NCBI GenBank assembly: GCA_003991915.1
Contig: RQTK01000231.1
Coordinates: 109,954-173,953, forward strand
DNA length: 64,000 nt
Source: Elysia chlorotica
Taxonomy: Eukaryota; Mollusca; Gastropoda; Plakobranchidae
Direction of reading: 5' to 3'
Part shown: piece by piece, positions 1 to 12,021 of the stretch
Numbering within the stretch: the first letter of the stretch is position 1
Layout of the letters: every line of letters begins with the position of its first letter
Translations under genes and position numbers: made by a program
The notes under the pieces: generated by a model
The model's input: the letters and a program-made list of their open reading frames with translations, nothing else
What the model was told of the DNA's origin: nothing
The model's database searches: none

Positions 1-169
1 TAACTTTTCCATCAGATTGATACTAATGTAACATGCAAATGCAATGATAATTTTTTAATCGAAATAGCTAAATTCCAAGGCATTGTACCACCCTGCTCTC
101 TCAGTAGTCACCACCTACTCTTTTTATTAAGAATTATTATTTGTGTTAAAAAGGTAAACACATACTCAC
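1..169. other. AT-rich left edge, no feature
   Basis: AT-rich sequence with no exon-like island or recognisable repeat. It follows the donor of the weak minus-strand exon candidate, so it would be intron if that exon is real. Confidence 0.4.
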
Positions 170-238
170 CTTTTTGTTGTGGACTCGAACTGTACTTGAC
201 CCAGGTGAAATGTCACCACAGCAATGTCAGACTCAACT
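170..238 (-). CDS. Candidate internal exon (69 nt), unknown protein
   Basis: On the minus strand a pyrimidine-rich stretch ends in ACACAG (acceptor AG at 240-239). It is followed by 69 nt and then AAG/GTGAGTATG, a good donor with GT at 169-168. Only one of the three frames is open: it starts in phase 2, encodes 22 complete codons (VESDIAVVTFHLGQ..., then VQFESTTK) and ends in phase 2, so the exon is symmetric. I do not recognise the protein and found no partner exon in the window. It lies on the strand opposite the + gene that ends at 12703 and would fall within that gene's span. A chance match is quite possible for a short exon in AT-rich DNA. Confidence 0.25.
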
Positions 239-1068
239 CTGTGTCTTTATATGAAAGGACAAGAACAAGAACTCTGAGATTTACCAGTTCTACTTTTAAA
301 AACACAACAAATCGCACCAAACACCTTATGTCATTGACTTGCACAGTTCGCTATCAATGATAAGGGTATAAACATATCTAGGTTAGATGTAGAGTATAAT
401 CAATGTAAATAGCAAAATGCCCTTACAGTGTATTAAGTATTGTGTAGCGGTAATAAAGAAAAGTTGCTGACAATGGCTTTTCATGCCAATACAATATACA
501 CGCATATTATATATGATGTTTCTTTTGTTTCTTATTATTTATATTCCAATGATCAACAATATACCCTTGATTTTTTCTTTATTGATTTAGCTGACACCAG
601 TTTCCCATGTCCCCTCCATCTCCCACCATCTTCCCTCTTTTTCTTGATATCTTAACCCGTTTCAGAGCTCTAGACACATTTTTATATCTGGTTAATTGAT
701 TTCGGGTTTCTCCAGTGCCAGTTTGTACATAAACACCAGGTTTGCGTTGATTTATTATTAGACCCGGTATAATGGTATCATTACAGTGGCTCCTGATTGG
801 CGATAGCTACAAAACCCCAACATAGTTAGTCTCAATTACTAGAGAGTTATTAATGGAAAAAAATGGAAACGTTCAGTGCTTAAAGAAAAAAAATATAATC
901 ATTACAACAACAACTATTAATATTAATAATCAAAATAATAATGATACTGATAATAATAATAATAATAATAATCTCAAAAATAAGTAATAGTTATCATTAT
1001 TGTTATCACCATTAACTTTATTACAACTATCACTTTCATAACCATCATCATTTGCTGCGTGTGTCTAG
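239..1068. other. AT-rich non-coding stretch, intron of + gene
   Basis: No exon-like island. The right part holds imperfect ATA/AAT triplet repeats (about 900-975) and a pyrimidine-containing stretch leading to the acceptor AG at 1067-1068. If the exon at 1069 is real, this is upstream intron. Confidence 0.45.
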
Positions 1069-1219
1069 GTACGCATGAACCAGGAGGACGTACGACTGTT
1101 TGCCCTGCTCGCTATCGACAACATCGGCGAGCCCGATCCAATCAACCCCGACTATCAGGTCGCTCGGAAAGAGAGCAGGCACGAAAACGTCATATCGTCG
1201 GACGCTAGCTCCACCCTAG
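1069..1219 (+). CDS. Internal exon of an unidentified gene (151 nt)
   Basis: A sharply GC-rich, CpG-containing island in AT-rich surroundings. It is preceded by a TCTAG acceptor (AG at 1067-1068) and followed by a GTATGT donor at 1220-1225. The frame beginning at 1069 is open for 50 codons (V-R-MNQEDVRLFALLAIDNI..., then GEPDPINPDYQ... and ...ENVISSDASSTL) and ends in phase 1 with a single G. That G joins the GT at 12561-12562 to make a Gly codon, so the frame continues into the terminal exon. No signal peptide, membrane segment or known motif is evident; the end is Ser-rich and acidic/basic mixed, as in a cytoplasmic tail. Upstream exons lie outside the window. The ATG at 1075 is internal and is not proposed as a start. 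Function unknown. Confidence 0.6.
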
Positions 1220-1345
1220 GTATGTGGCAACATACAGGAACAACTCAACCCCACCCAGAACAAAAAAAGAAGAAAAAAAAGAAAAAAGAAAAGAAAGAAA
1301 AAGAAAATATCTCGGTGGAGATGGGTGTTTGACTGTGTAGGTGTT

Positions 1346-1418
1346 GTTGAGTTGAGTTGGTTTTAATGTCCAACACCAGTACTGTATAGGCTATATTGTG
1401 GAAGGGCCCCAAGACTGA
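1346..1418 (-). mobile_element. SINE 3' end, cut by assembly gap
   Basis: Minus-strand tail of the common SINE: reading + it starts GTTGAGTTGAGTTGG, then TTTTAATGTCCAACA and GGCTATATTGTGGAAG, the complement of the usual 3' end. The rest of the element disappears into the run of N. Confidence 0.75.
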
Positions 1419-1866
1419 NNNNNNNNNNNNNNNNNNNNNNNNNNNNNNNNNNNNNNNNNNNNNNNNNNNNNNNNNNNNNNNNNNNNNNNNNNNNNNNNNN
1501 NNNNNNNNNNNNNNNNNNNNNNNNNNNNNNNNNNNNNNNNNNNNNNNNNNNNNNNNNNNNNNNNNNNNNNNNNNNNNNNNNNNNNNNNNNNNNNNNNNNN
1601 NNNNNNNNNNNNNNNNNNNNNNNNNNNNNNNNNNNNNNNNNNNNNNNNNNNNNNNNNNNNNNNNNNNNNNNNNNNNNNNNNNNNNNNNNNNNNNNNNNNN
1701 NNNNNNNNNNNNNNNNNNNNNNNNNNNNNNNNNNNNNNNNNNNNNNNNNNNNNNNNNNNNNNNNNNNNNNNNNNNNNNNNNNNNNNNNNNNNNNNNNNNN
1801 NNNNNNNNNNNNNNNNNNNNNNNNNNNNNNNNNNNNNNNNNNNNNNNNNNNNNNNNNNNNNNNNNN
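1419..1866. other. Assembly gap (N run)
   Basis: 448 N. It starts inside a SINE and ends in an (AAT)n array, a typical place for assembly failure. Confidence 0.99.
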
Positions 1867-1909
<43 letters not shown>

Positions 1910-1938
1910 TGATAATAATAGTAATAATAATAATAGCC
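1867..1938 (+). repeat. (AAT)n microsatellite at gap edge
   Basis: Nearly pure AAT triplets, with a few ATG/AGT interruptions toward the right end, running out of the gap. Confidence 0.9.
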
Positions 1939-2702
1939 TCCTGGGGTAAACGTCCTGGTGTGTCCGCCTTCTCTCTGTGTGCTAGCATCCAACATGGATA
2001 GCCGTGCAAAAAAAGTCAAACGGGAAAAAAGTCAGGGTTAAAGTTATGATATTTCGATATTGTTCCCTTCAGTTGGCGCACTGGTTTGCAGTGGAGTCGC
2101 AAAACGAGAGTACATATTTATGGGATATCGTTTTTTTTCAAGGCAATGTGTTTAGATCAACATTATTGTTTACTCTGCATTCTGCTGATGACAGTTTAAA
2201 ATAAAATAAAATTATTATTAATCTTTGGCCACAGAAATCGAACTTTTTGTTCACCAGTCTAATGTCTCCCAGGTCAAAAATGCTTTACGGAGACGGGGCC
2301 CAGACCAAGATACCAGTGCCTTGGTCTGTTACATTATACTTACCCAACATTTGCAGAAAATGCGTGACGGCCAAAGCAGGGCTCGAGGAGCACCCCACTG
2401 TGTAGAATGCAAAGCTCTATCCTTTGACCATCCAGCTTTCTCGTGATGCATATCTCCATCCAACAGTTACCTTAGATGCAAATTTTTTGTCGGAGCACAT
2501 AATGCGATGGTTAACCTTGACACTACGGACACACGTAAACCGTGCATGTCGCACTACTTCGTTTGGCAAAAAAACCTGGTATTTTAGTATCAGTCGCTCC
2601 GAATCTGCAATACAGAATACCTGGGGAGCACGATTCTGCATTATAGGTGTTGTAAAATACAGATAAAATAGCTCTTTGTTTCGGTATATTTGTTGTGTCT
2701 GT

Positions 2703-2732
2703 GTTTGTTTGTTTGTTTGTTTGTTTGTTTGG
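2703..2732 (+). repeat. (TTTG)n microsatellite
   Basis: About seven TTTG tetramers, followed by a short GGCTGGTTGG decay. Confidence 0.85.
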
Positions 2733-2818
2733 CTGGTTGGTTGTTTTCCTCGAGGGTTAATCTTTTGGCAATCAAATGAAAAAGAAACCAAAGGAAATTA
2801 TGCTGGAGGTCATCGTTT

Positions 2819-3060
2819 TCTTTCTCTCTCTCTCTCTCTCTCTCTTTTTCTCTCCCTCCTTCTTTCAAAAATGGTGCAATCTCTCGCTCTCTCTCTCTGT
2901 CTCTTTCATTTTCTCTCTCTTTCGATCTCTATGTCTCTATTTATCTGTCTCGCTCTTTCACTCTCTCTGTCTCTTTCTTTGTGTCTTTCTCTCTATCTCT
3001 CTCTACTTCTGGCTCTCATTCTTTCTCTCTTTCTTTCTGTCTCGTCCTCCTTCTCTTGTT
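2819..3060 (+). repeat. Degenerate CT-rich tract
   Basis: Interrupted CT, CTTT and CTGT runs. Both strands give long open frames of Ser/Leu or Arg/Glu only, which are simple-repeat artefacts. Confidence 0.85.
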
Positions 3061-3396
3061 CTTCGTACACGTTTTGAAGATTAGCTAGTACAATTAGCTT
3101 TGTTGTTTATCCAGCTTGTACTAACTCTATTACTGCAGGTAAAAGAGAACAAAAATTGATCTACCTGTTTTTTTTTAACGAAAATAACAATTTCCCCAAC
3201 CAGGCATTTCCAATAAATTATTGTAAACGAGACAAAGATTTCTTCTTGCGGTATTAAGAAAACTAAAAGTAACAATAACTTTAACTCCGTTAAAATTGTA
3301 ACCCTGTGTAATAGGTTGTACTTATTTCCCTTTGGTATGAATAGATCCAAAAGATGAATGAATGACTGGTTTCGTGGACACAACGTCGCTGTAAGC

Positions 3397-3838
3397 AGTA
3401 GGTTTTAAAATTGTAAATTAGATGTCTTAATGAGATGTAAGCTTACAGCAGGTCTTAAGATTGCAAATTAGATGTTCCATGAGATGTAGGCTTACAACAG
3501 GTCGTAACATAGCAAATTAGATGTTCGATGAGGTGAAAGCTTACAAAAGGTCCTGGAATTGTAAACTAGATGTCTAAAATGGATGTAAGCTTACAACAGG
3601 TCTTAAAATTGCAAATTAGATGTTCGGTTAGATGTAAGCTTACAACAGGTCTTAATATTGAAAATTAAATGTCGTAATGAGATGTAAGCTTTCAACAACC
3701 CATAATATTGCAAATTAGATATCCCAATTAAAGGTAAGCTTACAGATGTCTTAATGAGATGTAAAGTGTTAAAATTGCAAATTAGATGTTTGATTAGATC
3801 TAAGCTTACAACAGGTCTTAACATAGCAAACTAGATAC
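3397..3838 (+). repeat. Minisatellite, 49-50 bp unit, about 8.5 copies
   Basis: Units begin with the perfect palindrome GTAAGCTTAC or a one-base variant, at about 3437, 3486, 3535, 3585, 3634, 3684, 3734 and 3800. Spacing is 49-50 bp, except for one longer interval near the end. Each unit continues AACAGGTCTTAAAATTGC and AAATTAGATGT. Units differ by several substitutions, so the array is old. Confidence 0.9.
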
Positions 3839-4436
3839 CTTGATCTTCCTGCGATATTGGACTTACGAACAGTGTGGTTTAAAGGGCGTGGTGGTCGGGG
3901 GTAAAACGCGCAGCATCTTTTCCGAAGTTACTTATTCCTGTCTGGCTCAGGCTGCAACATCTTTAATTTCTGGTGCGTCAGTGTAAGTGTAATTTTATTG
4001 CCATTTAGTACCTTTCGTGAGCCACACACGCCAAAGATTTATCTAGCCAACTAACTCAAGCATACACTGTTATAATAAATATATTCATTGAAAAACTGGA
4101 ATGGGTTCCCTAGTTTAAAATATACTCTATCTAGACGTAATGGATTATGTTATGATATGTTATGTTATACGTAATAGATTGTCTACTTGACTTATGTTTA
4201 AGATACTTTTATAGATCCGACCTTTAGATACAGGAAACAATTTCCCTGCCTGAATTAGTATATCACCTTAAATCTATATTTTGATCTCGATAATAGATAT
4301 CCTAGGATATTAACGCTTTTTCTAGAACTACATCTAGACAAAAGATGAAGTGATTGAGTGTTAGTCTGGCAGTAGACCTAGGGTAACGGTCCCATGGTTA
4401 TATCTTAGACTGCCATTAGTTGTATTGCACAGTCTT

Positions 4437-4490
4437 GGGGCGTGGTGATCCTGTGGCAGAACATCGGCTTCCGACGCAAAAAGTCTTAAT
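4437..4490 (+). mobile_element. SINE head fragment
   Basis: GGGGCGTGGTGATCCTGTGG followed by CAGAACATCGGCTTCCGACG matches the head of the full SINE. Homology is lost before the B box, so only the 5' end remains. A weaker head-like string (GGGCGTGGTGGTCGGGGGTA) lies near 3883. Confidence 0.6.
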
Positions 4491-5060
4491 CAGAGTAAAA
4501 TGAATGTCTCTAAAGTAAAGTTTATGCGCCGCGCATAATTATATTTTGCCCAACGTCTTTATTACCCGTTAAAATCTGGACGACAAACTTGATAACATCA
4601 CAGATAACTTTCGGAATCTGGGCCTCGGTGACTTGTATGGAGGCCACCAACACCAGCAATAAGAGGAGAGTGTGTGCACTTGACTTAAACATCTGGACAG
4701 GGAAGGAACGGAAATAATTTTTTTAATGACATAATTATAAATAATTAGTTTCACCAATTGCTTGAAAAAAATTCAATTCAGTGTTTTCGTCAAGTAGACA
4801 TAGATTAACAAAAGTAGTAAATAATTTAAAACTTTAAAACAATGAATAAATATGTCTACCTTGATGAAGAGACAAATTACGTGCGAGTTATCCCTTTCAT
4901 TCTATTGGATTTGTTTTTGTTCTTTTTTGACATACAATGAAATATATAACTATACTTATACTCTTGCGCTGAAGTGTTTATATCAATGCAGGAACATAAA
5001 TTTTGCGCCATTACGTACTGTTAACATGGATCAATTCTTGTTCAACGTATCTTACAGCAC

Positions 5061-5320
5061 GGGGGACGCGGTGGCCCAGGGGTAGGTCCCGACGCAAAAG
5101 GTCTGGATTCGAGCCCTGACGATTGCACTCCCTACTGGTTGGGTCGGTGTCAGTTTAATGTCACCGGCTGAGACAGAAGTCATGGCATCCCCGCCCTGTC
5201 TCGTGTGTGGCAGCACATAAAAATGTCAGACGTCAGTCTTGGGGCCCGTCCAGAATATAGCCTATATCGTGCTGATGTTGGACGTTAAAACCAACTCAAC
5301 AGCAACAACAATAACAACAT
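5061..5320 (+). mobile_element. SINE, near full length
   Basis: The head starts GGGGGACGCGGTGGCCCAGG. It has lost about 13 bases of the anticodon-side segment, then keeps a B-box-like GATTCGAGCCC. The body (GGTCGGTGTCAGTTTAATG, CCTGTCTCGTGTGTGGCAGC) and tail (GTGCTGATGTTGGACGTTAA) are well kept. It ends in AACTCAACAGCAACAACAAT rather than poly-A. Confidence 0.85.
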
Positions 5321-7380
5321 TGCACAATCTCTGGTTATACTCGACAAAAATAAACTAATGCTAAAATTAATTAAACATCACCAGAGTAACATCGAAGGTA
5401 GGAAGGGTATGTGGGATGGGTGAAAAGGAGATGATTGAGTGAAAAAAAACTTCATATATATAAATGGGCGAGTTGTCTTTAGTGGAAGAGTATTTCGCTT
5501 TTATTCTGGAAGCTAGCGACATCTTTGTGCTAACGTACAGAGAGATCGGAGATGCTAAGAAACATGACTATTTCATTCGGTCTCATTTTACTGACATCGA
5601 CTCAAATAGTGAATCAGCATGTGGTCTGATTAGAAATTGAACGCTTAATAATAAAGTAGTGGGCTCTACCGACTGAAGTACGTCGCCCCCTCCCCTCCCT
5701 TCTCTTCTTCGCCACCTGCACCAAAAACAATCAACTCTTAGACTGTCAACCCAACTGGCACACCCTTCTCAAACCTGATTTTTTTTTTTTGCACGGGCGG
5801 GAGACTAAGCAAAGGCAGTAAAACTCTATTGATCTAAAAAAACTGAATTTGAAAATTCTGCTGATAGTATTAATAATTGATGATATAAAGAGTTTATTGT
5901 AAGTTTGTGCCTAGGTTGACCATTCTGCTGGTTTAACTATAAGATGGAGGTATTGTCATGTTACTGAAAGATTCAATGACTTCAAAGACAAAGAACAATT
6001 TTATCGACCAATAATGCGATGAGCACTCCACGAACGTTATAGCCTAGCCATCTCTTCAAAACCCGCTATTTATTCCTTTACACTGTTACCCCCGCTATAT
6101 AGCTGGGGACGTGTCTTAAAGCACCGCCAGCGAAGATTGCTCAGCGTTGGTATGGCTTCTTTAACTTCAGACACCAAAACCAGACAAAAGGATGTTTTTG
6201 CCAGGTCTCCTGCGTGTTGAGAAATATCCGATAGGATCCGACGACCACACACAAGTGATACCGAAAGGCTAAAAAATGCTCAACGTTGAGACTCATCCAT
6301 AGGCAGGCGACAATTTTTTGCTTCAAAACGCCTCCATTTAATTAAGACTACATTCGCTTTGTCATGGATCTTGGACAACCCGCTAGGTTTTTTTTAGCTC
6401 TTCAATTATTATGTATCGATTATTACAGTACTAGTATTTTAGGCATCTAATTCTTTTTTTTTTTCGGAATTATAGTGTGAGAATGTTGCTTTATTACAGG
6501 GTTTGTATGTGTCAATTGACCAAATAGTTTTTACGTCTAAATTTGGTTTAAAAATGGCTACGGTGAAACTTTCGCAAACCCAGATCATGGTGTAGCAGCA
6601 TGTCATAATAAAATGATGCTATACGAATATAAATTTAAGATCAAATTGAGTAAAATGTCAACATTTTGGTCATTGAATTGTTCAACCTGTTTCGTTCCTA
6701 CACACAAAAATTTAATAACTCAAAAAAATAATAACTTACTGCAGGCGTGGTATATCATAAAACTCTACAACAGTGCATACGTATGAAAAGGTATGCGCCA
6801 TGGTGCATCACTGAATGAAGAAGAGGAAGAGTACTTACTTGTTCCCCTTCCACCAACATTCGTCAAAGAGCACATTTGCATGATATTTCTTGTTTGGCTC
6901 GAATTGTGTTTTTTTTTTAATTTATTATTTCAATTTTGAGAATGGCAGATCTGAAGGAATCTTCCTCAAATTGAATTTGAGTAAAATATTTTAATGCTAA
7001 AAATGATTTTCGATTCATTTTCTTTTTTACTTGGAGATAATTTGCCATTTAGTAACGATATGGACAAGGGTTTGTATGCCGACTGTTGTCTTTTACTTTC
7101 TTCAGATACATGATGCCCTCGATTTCTATTTCACCGAATGTCAATAATATATTGTGTAGGTTTTTAACTACAAAAGTTAAAAGTATCGCCTTCTGTGTTT
7201 CAGCTCTCCGCCCCCACCCTTTTCCCCCGAAAATCCCTCCCACTCTTTTATGTCTTCTCTTCGAATAAGGTAGGATCTTTTTGGGTGAGGCTAGTTTAAA
7301 GTTTTGGAAGAGACAACCTCACCACAGTAAAGTAAGTCTTGAGATATGCCGATTTTCAAAATAGGAATTTGCTTGAAATC
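5321..7380. other. Unannotated AT-rich intronic stretch
   Basis: No SINE, LINE or exon-like island recognised. Short poly-T and poly-A runs only. Confidence 0.4.
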
Positions 7381-7387
7381 CTCTATT

Positions 7388-7520
7388 GTTTTCCTCTCTC
7401 TGCCTATCCGCATGTCTTGATTTTTGTCTTCCTTTCTGTCTAATATATATTATGTTTCTTCATACAACTCTTCGCTGTTTCTTTTTGGCGTCTTCAATTT
7501 ATCTTGATTCCTTTCTCTCT

Positions 7521-7586
<66 letters not shown>

Positions 7587-7721
7587 ATCTATCAATCAAT
7601 CTATCTCTCGCTCATGTTTTTTTTCTGTCTACGTCTTGTTTCTTCTTTAGCGAGTTGATCTCTTTCTCCCCACCTCTCTGTTGCTATATTTTCTCTCCCT
7701 CTTTCTTTCCCGCTTGTATTT

Positions 7722-7820
<99 letters not shown>

Positions 7821-7905
7821 TCTCTTTCTCTCTCTTTGGCGATCTGTTCTGTCTCTCTCGCTTTCTTTCTCTCTCTTTTACCCTTTCTCTCTTTCTCGCT
7901 CTTTC
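7388..7905 (+). repeat. CT-rich tract with two long (CT)n arrays
   Basis: The nearly pure (CT)n blocks lie at about 7515-7580 and 7720-7817, embedded in impure C/T sequence. Confidence 0.95.
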
Positions 7906-8690
7906 TTTCGCTTTCTCTATCCGTAGGTGTTCATTACTTCCGGTAAACAGGAATCTTTCATTCTCTCCTCCCACACTGAAAAGCAAAGTGTTTCTTGTTT
8001 CGACCAACCCTCACTTCAAAACATGAAAATAACTATTAGGTATTCCGTTATAGTAGGAGCAAAAAGCTGGATTCTTGAAAACGTGCCGGAAAAAAACGTT
8101 CTTATTCCAAACATAGGAGCTGTATTCACGAAGACACGTTTACTTGGTCACGAAAACGGAAGTAGCCAGATATAATCTAGGGCTATAATTGCTGCAAATT
8201 TTAAACAAGCTATTTTGAAAAAAAAAACACGAGAAGGTCTAAAAAGGTAGAAACCATATTGAAAATTCCGAGAAGAGACTCTAAAATTGTTAAAAATTGA
8301 GATCCAATATTTAAAGCTGCTATAAATCTCTTTATACCTGGAAATTGCTGAATAGATTCTGCAATTTTATGTATTTTGTTTTTTTATGTAGATCTAAATT
8401 ATAATACAAGCAGCGTAAAACACTATTAGTTGCGTTAAACTATATGGATTTTACTAAAACATTACAGAAATAATTATACTCATTTTCACAGGGAAATGGA
8501 ACAAATAGACTTACGACCTAATTGTAGCCCTCAGTCCTGCATCATAACGGATATAAACACAAGTCATAATTTAGTCGTTTGAAATTTTAAATCGACCGTA
8601 CACTAAATCTGTTGTTTTTTTTTCCAGAGATTGGCTTGGCCCAAGGTACAGGCCTACGCCTTATCCGCGAATAAGGCAACTCTAGTTAAA
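7906..8690. other. Unannotated intronic stretch
   Basis: One 82-codon open frame crosses the left part, but it has no splice context, no recognisable motif and AT-rich composition. I do not call it a gene. Confidence 0.35.
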
Positions 8691-8700
8691 GCTTTATGCA

Positions 8701-8776
8701 ATGGATCCGACTTCTTTCTCACAGAAGTCACGTGATGCTTGTAAGCTGGTTAATGCAAAAAGGTAAACTAAAACAG
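8701..8776 (+). repeat. Direct repeat copy 1 with CACGTG
   Basis: About 75 bp, matching 9559-9634 over TCTTTCTCA, AAGTCACGTGATGCTTGTAA and GCAAAAAGGTA. It contains the E-box palindrome CACGTG. Confidence 0.7.
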
Positions 8777-8904
8777 ATCTATACTCTAGTCCAATCAGTA
8801 AACTGTTTACAACAGAACTACAACTATTTCCCGATTTTTTGTTTTGTTTTGCTCAATAACAATAATTATAATAATACCAAATGTTAGCAGACTCAGTGTG
8901 TGGC

Positions 8905-9185
8905 GGAGCAGTAATGATATCTCGAAATAGTGGTAGAGCGTACGGGTTCTATACGGGAGGTCAACGGTTTGAGCCTATCAGCAAAAAAATTAATTATTCC
9001 AATATATCCTCCACTGTTTAGATCCCAGTCAGTGTAATATAACCGTATGTGACATCATTCCTGGAGTCCTTGCACTGTCTCTGTCTCAGTGTGCCGGCAC
9101 GTAATATTGTAGGACGTTGTTCTTCCCATCCATTCAAGATAAAGCCTAGTTGCTGATGTTGGAAGTGCAGAAACTAAAACCGCGA
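8905..9185 (+). mobile_element. Old SINE copy
   Basis: The head has AATAGTGGTAGAGCG (A-box-like) and AACGGTTTGAGCC (B-box-like). The body and tail are recognisable but diverged (CTGTCTCTGTCTCAGTG, TAGTTGCTGATGTTGGAAG). Confidence 0.65.
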
Positions 9186-9558
9186 CAGATCAAAGAAGCA
9201 ATCAATCATTTACTTTTAAAACGTCCCTTGCATGATGAATCAGTACCAAGGCTTGCAAACGCGAGTTCAATGTGACAACCTCACTGTCTTTTGTACATGC
9301 ACCAGGCGTCAGATCAGTTGTAAAATGATCTATCTCCTTTTTTAAAACCAGTAAAGTTAGAACATTTAACACCTGACATGACGCATTTTTAAACCACCAT
9401 CAGGTTAAATCGTGCAGAGTAATTTGAGGTCTTTGTAAGGCAACGATGTCAGGGGTACAGAAGAAGTTCTTGAGTCTCTCAACAACCATTACTGCACAGT
9501 GGCTTAAAGCTAGCCCATGTAATTACTAAACAAATCCAATTCCAAAAACTTAACTAAA

Positions 9559-9634
9559 ATGGGCCAGACCTCTTTCTCATAAAAGTCACGTGATGCTTGT
9601 AAGTCGACTCTTGCAAAAAGGTATACTAAAATAA
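9559..9634 (+). repeat. Direct repeat copy 2 with CACGTG
   Basis: Partner of 8701-8776, offset 858 bp, same orientation. The core AAGTCACGTGATGCTTGTAA is unchanged while the flanks differ. Confidence 0.7.
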
Positions 9635-10615
9635 CTATCGCTTGATTATGTTCACGTTTTTTGAGAGAAAATGGTCAACCCCATTATTGTTCAACGCCAG
9701 AAGTGTGTAGTGTTTTTTTTTGTTTTTTTTTCAAGTGATCCGTTGAGTCGATGCCAGAATAAAAAGACCGAAAAAGACAGAAGTTCTTCTATCCCCAACA
9801 TGTGTCTATGAAGCAGCAGATGAACAATAATTTGTCAAATGTGTAATTATTCGAACTTGCTGGTGAATAAGAGCCTCCTTTGAAGGGTTAGGGAACGTTG
9901 ACCTAAAACAGAAAATTCCTGTCGCAAAGACAAAGAATGAATTTGCCCTATCTAAGGCCATCACTAATCAAATTAGATTAATATGTTCAATAAACAAAAT
10001 TCATAGAAACGTAAGAACGCAAACGAAACGTAGTTTCCATGTTAGTTTTATCAAATGATGACAATGCAAATTTTTCATATCACTGAACGGCCATCTTTCC
10101 GGATGTTTTGGTTGCTATGGACTCAAACTAGTGAGCACTAATAATTATTGTCAGACGGGGAAACCCGAACAATGCGAGCCGAGAATTCTAAAGTTGAGAA
10201 ATACTTGTCGATCTCGCTTGCTAAATTTGCACGATAAGGGAAACAATTGGTCTTTCTACGGGATTTCAAAATAACAAAAATCAGTTCGGTTACAATATAA
10301 ATATTGTGTAATATTCCACGATTTTGTTCTATGTAAAAAAACAGACAAAGGTGGTTTATAATGTTTAATGGGCCTTATCTTTTTCCAATTCTTTTCAATT
10401 AACACCTAAAAAATTAATATGTTTTACCGCATCCCACGACAAATGCGAAAATGGTTCGATTGTATGCTGGATATATCTCAAGCTCATTTTGAACATTTGT
10501 TTTTTTTTATACTTCGTTCAATATCGCTTTTACAAATCTTCCACTCACAAAATCTGTGGTAATCTTTCACCCTTTCTCTATTCCTTGCATTCTTCTGTCG
10601 TCCTATCCAACTTTT
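9635..10615. other. Unannotated intronic stretch
   Basis: AT-rich with no recognisable element. One moderately GC-rich patch near 10145-10200 has no splice-bounded open frame. Confidence 0.35.
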
Positions 10616-10642
10616 CCCCTGTCTGTATGTCTGTCTCTCCCT

Positions 10643-10674
<32 letters not shown>

Positions 10675-10756
10675 TTGCCCGTCTTTATATCAGTCTCTCT
10701 CTCTCTCTCTCTCCCTCTCTCTCTCTTACTCTCTCCCTCCCTCTCTTTCTCTCTCA
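10616..10756 (+). repeat. CT-rich tract
   Basis: (CT)n blocks at about 10647-10673 and 10694-10756, broken by CCCTC and TTTAT variants. Confidence 0.9.
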
Positions 10757-11705
10757 AATCATATATATTTGCATATAAAATATCCCTTTTTTCTTCGAAA
10801 TGTTTGTAGAAGAATTACTGCGGTGGTCTATATATTGTGAATATGGTGTACAGTCTACCCAAAAGCCTTGTTATCCATAATAACAGAAAAAAATCATCTA
10901 GTAGTTTTGCACAGTTTTGTGGTCTGAAGTAAAATAGTTGGATTTGTGATGAAAGCACCAACGTTCACACAATGGAGGTCAAGGACATACTAAACGAAAT
11001 TAGATAAAGTCAAACCTCATTTTTCTCAAAAGACCATTAATTGAACAATTCCAAATGGCAACATTTCAAATGTCAGATTTGAGGGAGTAATTTGCAAAAA
11101 CATAATTTTGGAATCTCTTTGTATGTTTATCAACAAAAATAAATCCCCACCATTTAGTTGTTTAATGCATATTAAGTATAATACGGACCAAATATATACA
11201 AAATACGTGGTGGCCTGATCTGTTGAAGCATTCTATTTTGAATTATTTTTGTGTAAATGATTGGCACAAAACAAAAAAATGACAAGTAGGTTTGATATAT
11301 TTCAAGATATAATGAATTCAATAATACCATTATTTCATTGATTAAATTCTAGAAAAAAAATGCCTATCTACATTGATCCATCCATTAGAATCATAAAGCC
11401 ACTTTGATTAGTGTTGGGATCTTTTTAATCATTGACAAGTGTTCCTATATCATATCTTACCGTGAAAAATGGAAGAACATAATAATATCAAGTAATCAAG
11501 TTAGTGCTTTTTTTTTAAACTACCACTATATAGTTCATCTCTTATAAAGATAACATTTTCTTTATCGAATAGACGATGAACTTACTTCCCGAGTCCATTC
11601 CCTCAAATAGATTTCACCAAAGCCCTCCATGTTTCTCTTTATTTTTTTTTTAATTTTTTTTTTAGACTTGGGTTGTAGAGGTGTTATTCTTTACATTGAT
11701 GAGGG
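10757..11705. other. Unannotated intronic stretch
   Basis: AT-rich, with short homopolymers and no recognisable repeat or exon. Confidence 0.35.
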
Positions 11706-11850
11706 GACGAAATGGCACTGGTGGTCGAGCTCTGGTCTCACAATCGGGAGGTCTCTGGCCCGAAACTACCCTAGGCCAAAATGTGTTTTTTCAATTTCGT
11801 CTCTTGGGGGTTGAGCCCGTTTCAGTGATGCTAATTTCAAAAATCATTCA
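11706..11850 (+). mobile_element. Possible SINE head relic
   Basis: GGCACTGGTGGTCGAGCTCT and ATCGGGAGGTCTCTGGCCCG look like a decayed tRNA-like head. The body is barely recognisable (GTTGAGCCCGTTTCAGTGAT). Weak call. Confidence 0.3.
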
Positions 11851-12019
11851 TAACATCATATGATATAAACTTAGACATCAGTAATGTTTGTTCTTTCTTT
11901 TCTAAAATATATCAGCTCACCAAAAACCAAATTATTTGACATTTCTTATAAACATATACCTTCGACATTAATGTTCAGATGCAATAATCAGTTTATGTCC
12001 CTGCCTCTTTTTTCACCCC

Positions 12020-12021
12020 TT

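Noticed and set aside
1245..2019. Open frames crossing runs of N (also 11884-12415 and 60651-61391)
   Set aside because: The frame is open only because unknown bases carry no stops.
3397..3838. CRISPR-like array of regular repeats
   Set aside because: Contiguous 49-50 bp units without unique spacers, in a eukaryotic intron; it is a minisatellite. The same applies to 52715-53205.
7386..8026. Long open frames made of Ser/Leu or Arg/Glu, here and over every CT/GA array (14663-15067, 36492-36775, 49657-49974, 58697-58963 and others)
   Set aside because: They are translations of dinucleotide repeats that lack stops in most frames. No start context, splice sites or non-repeat conservation.
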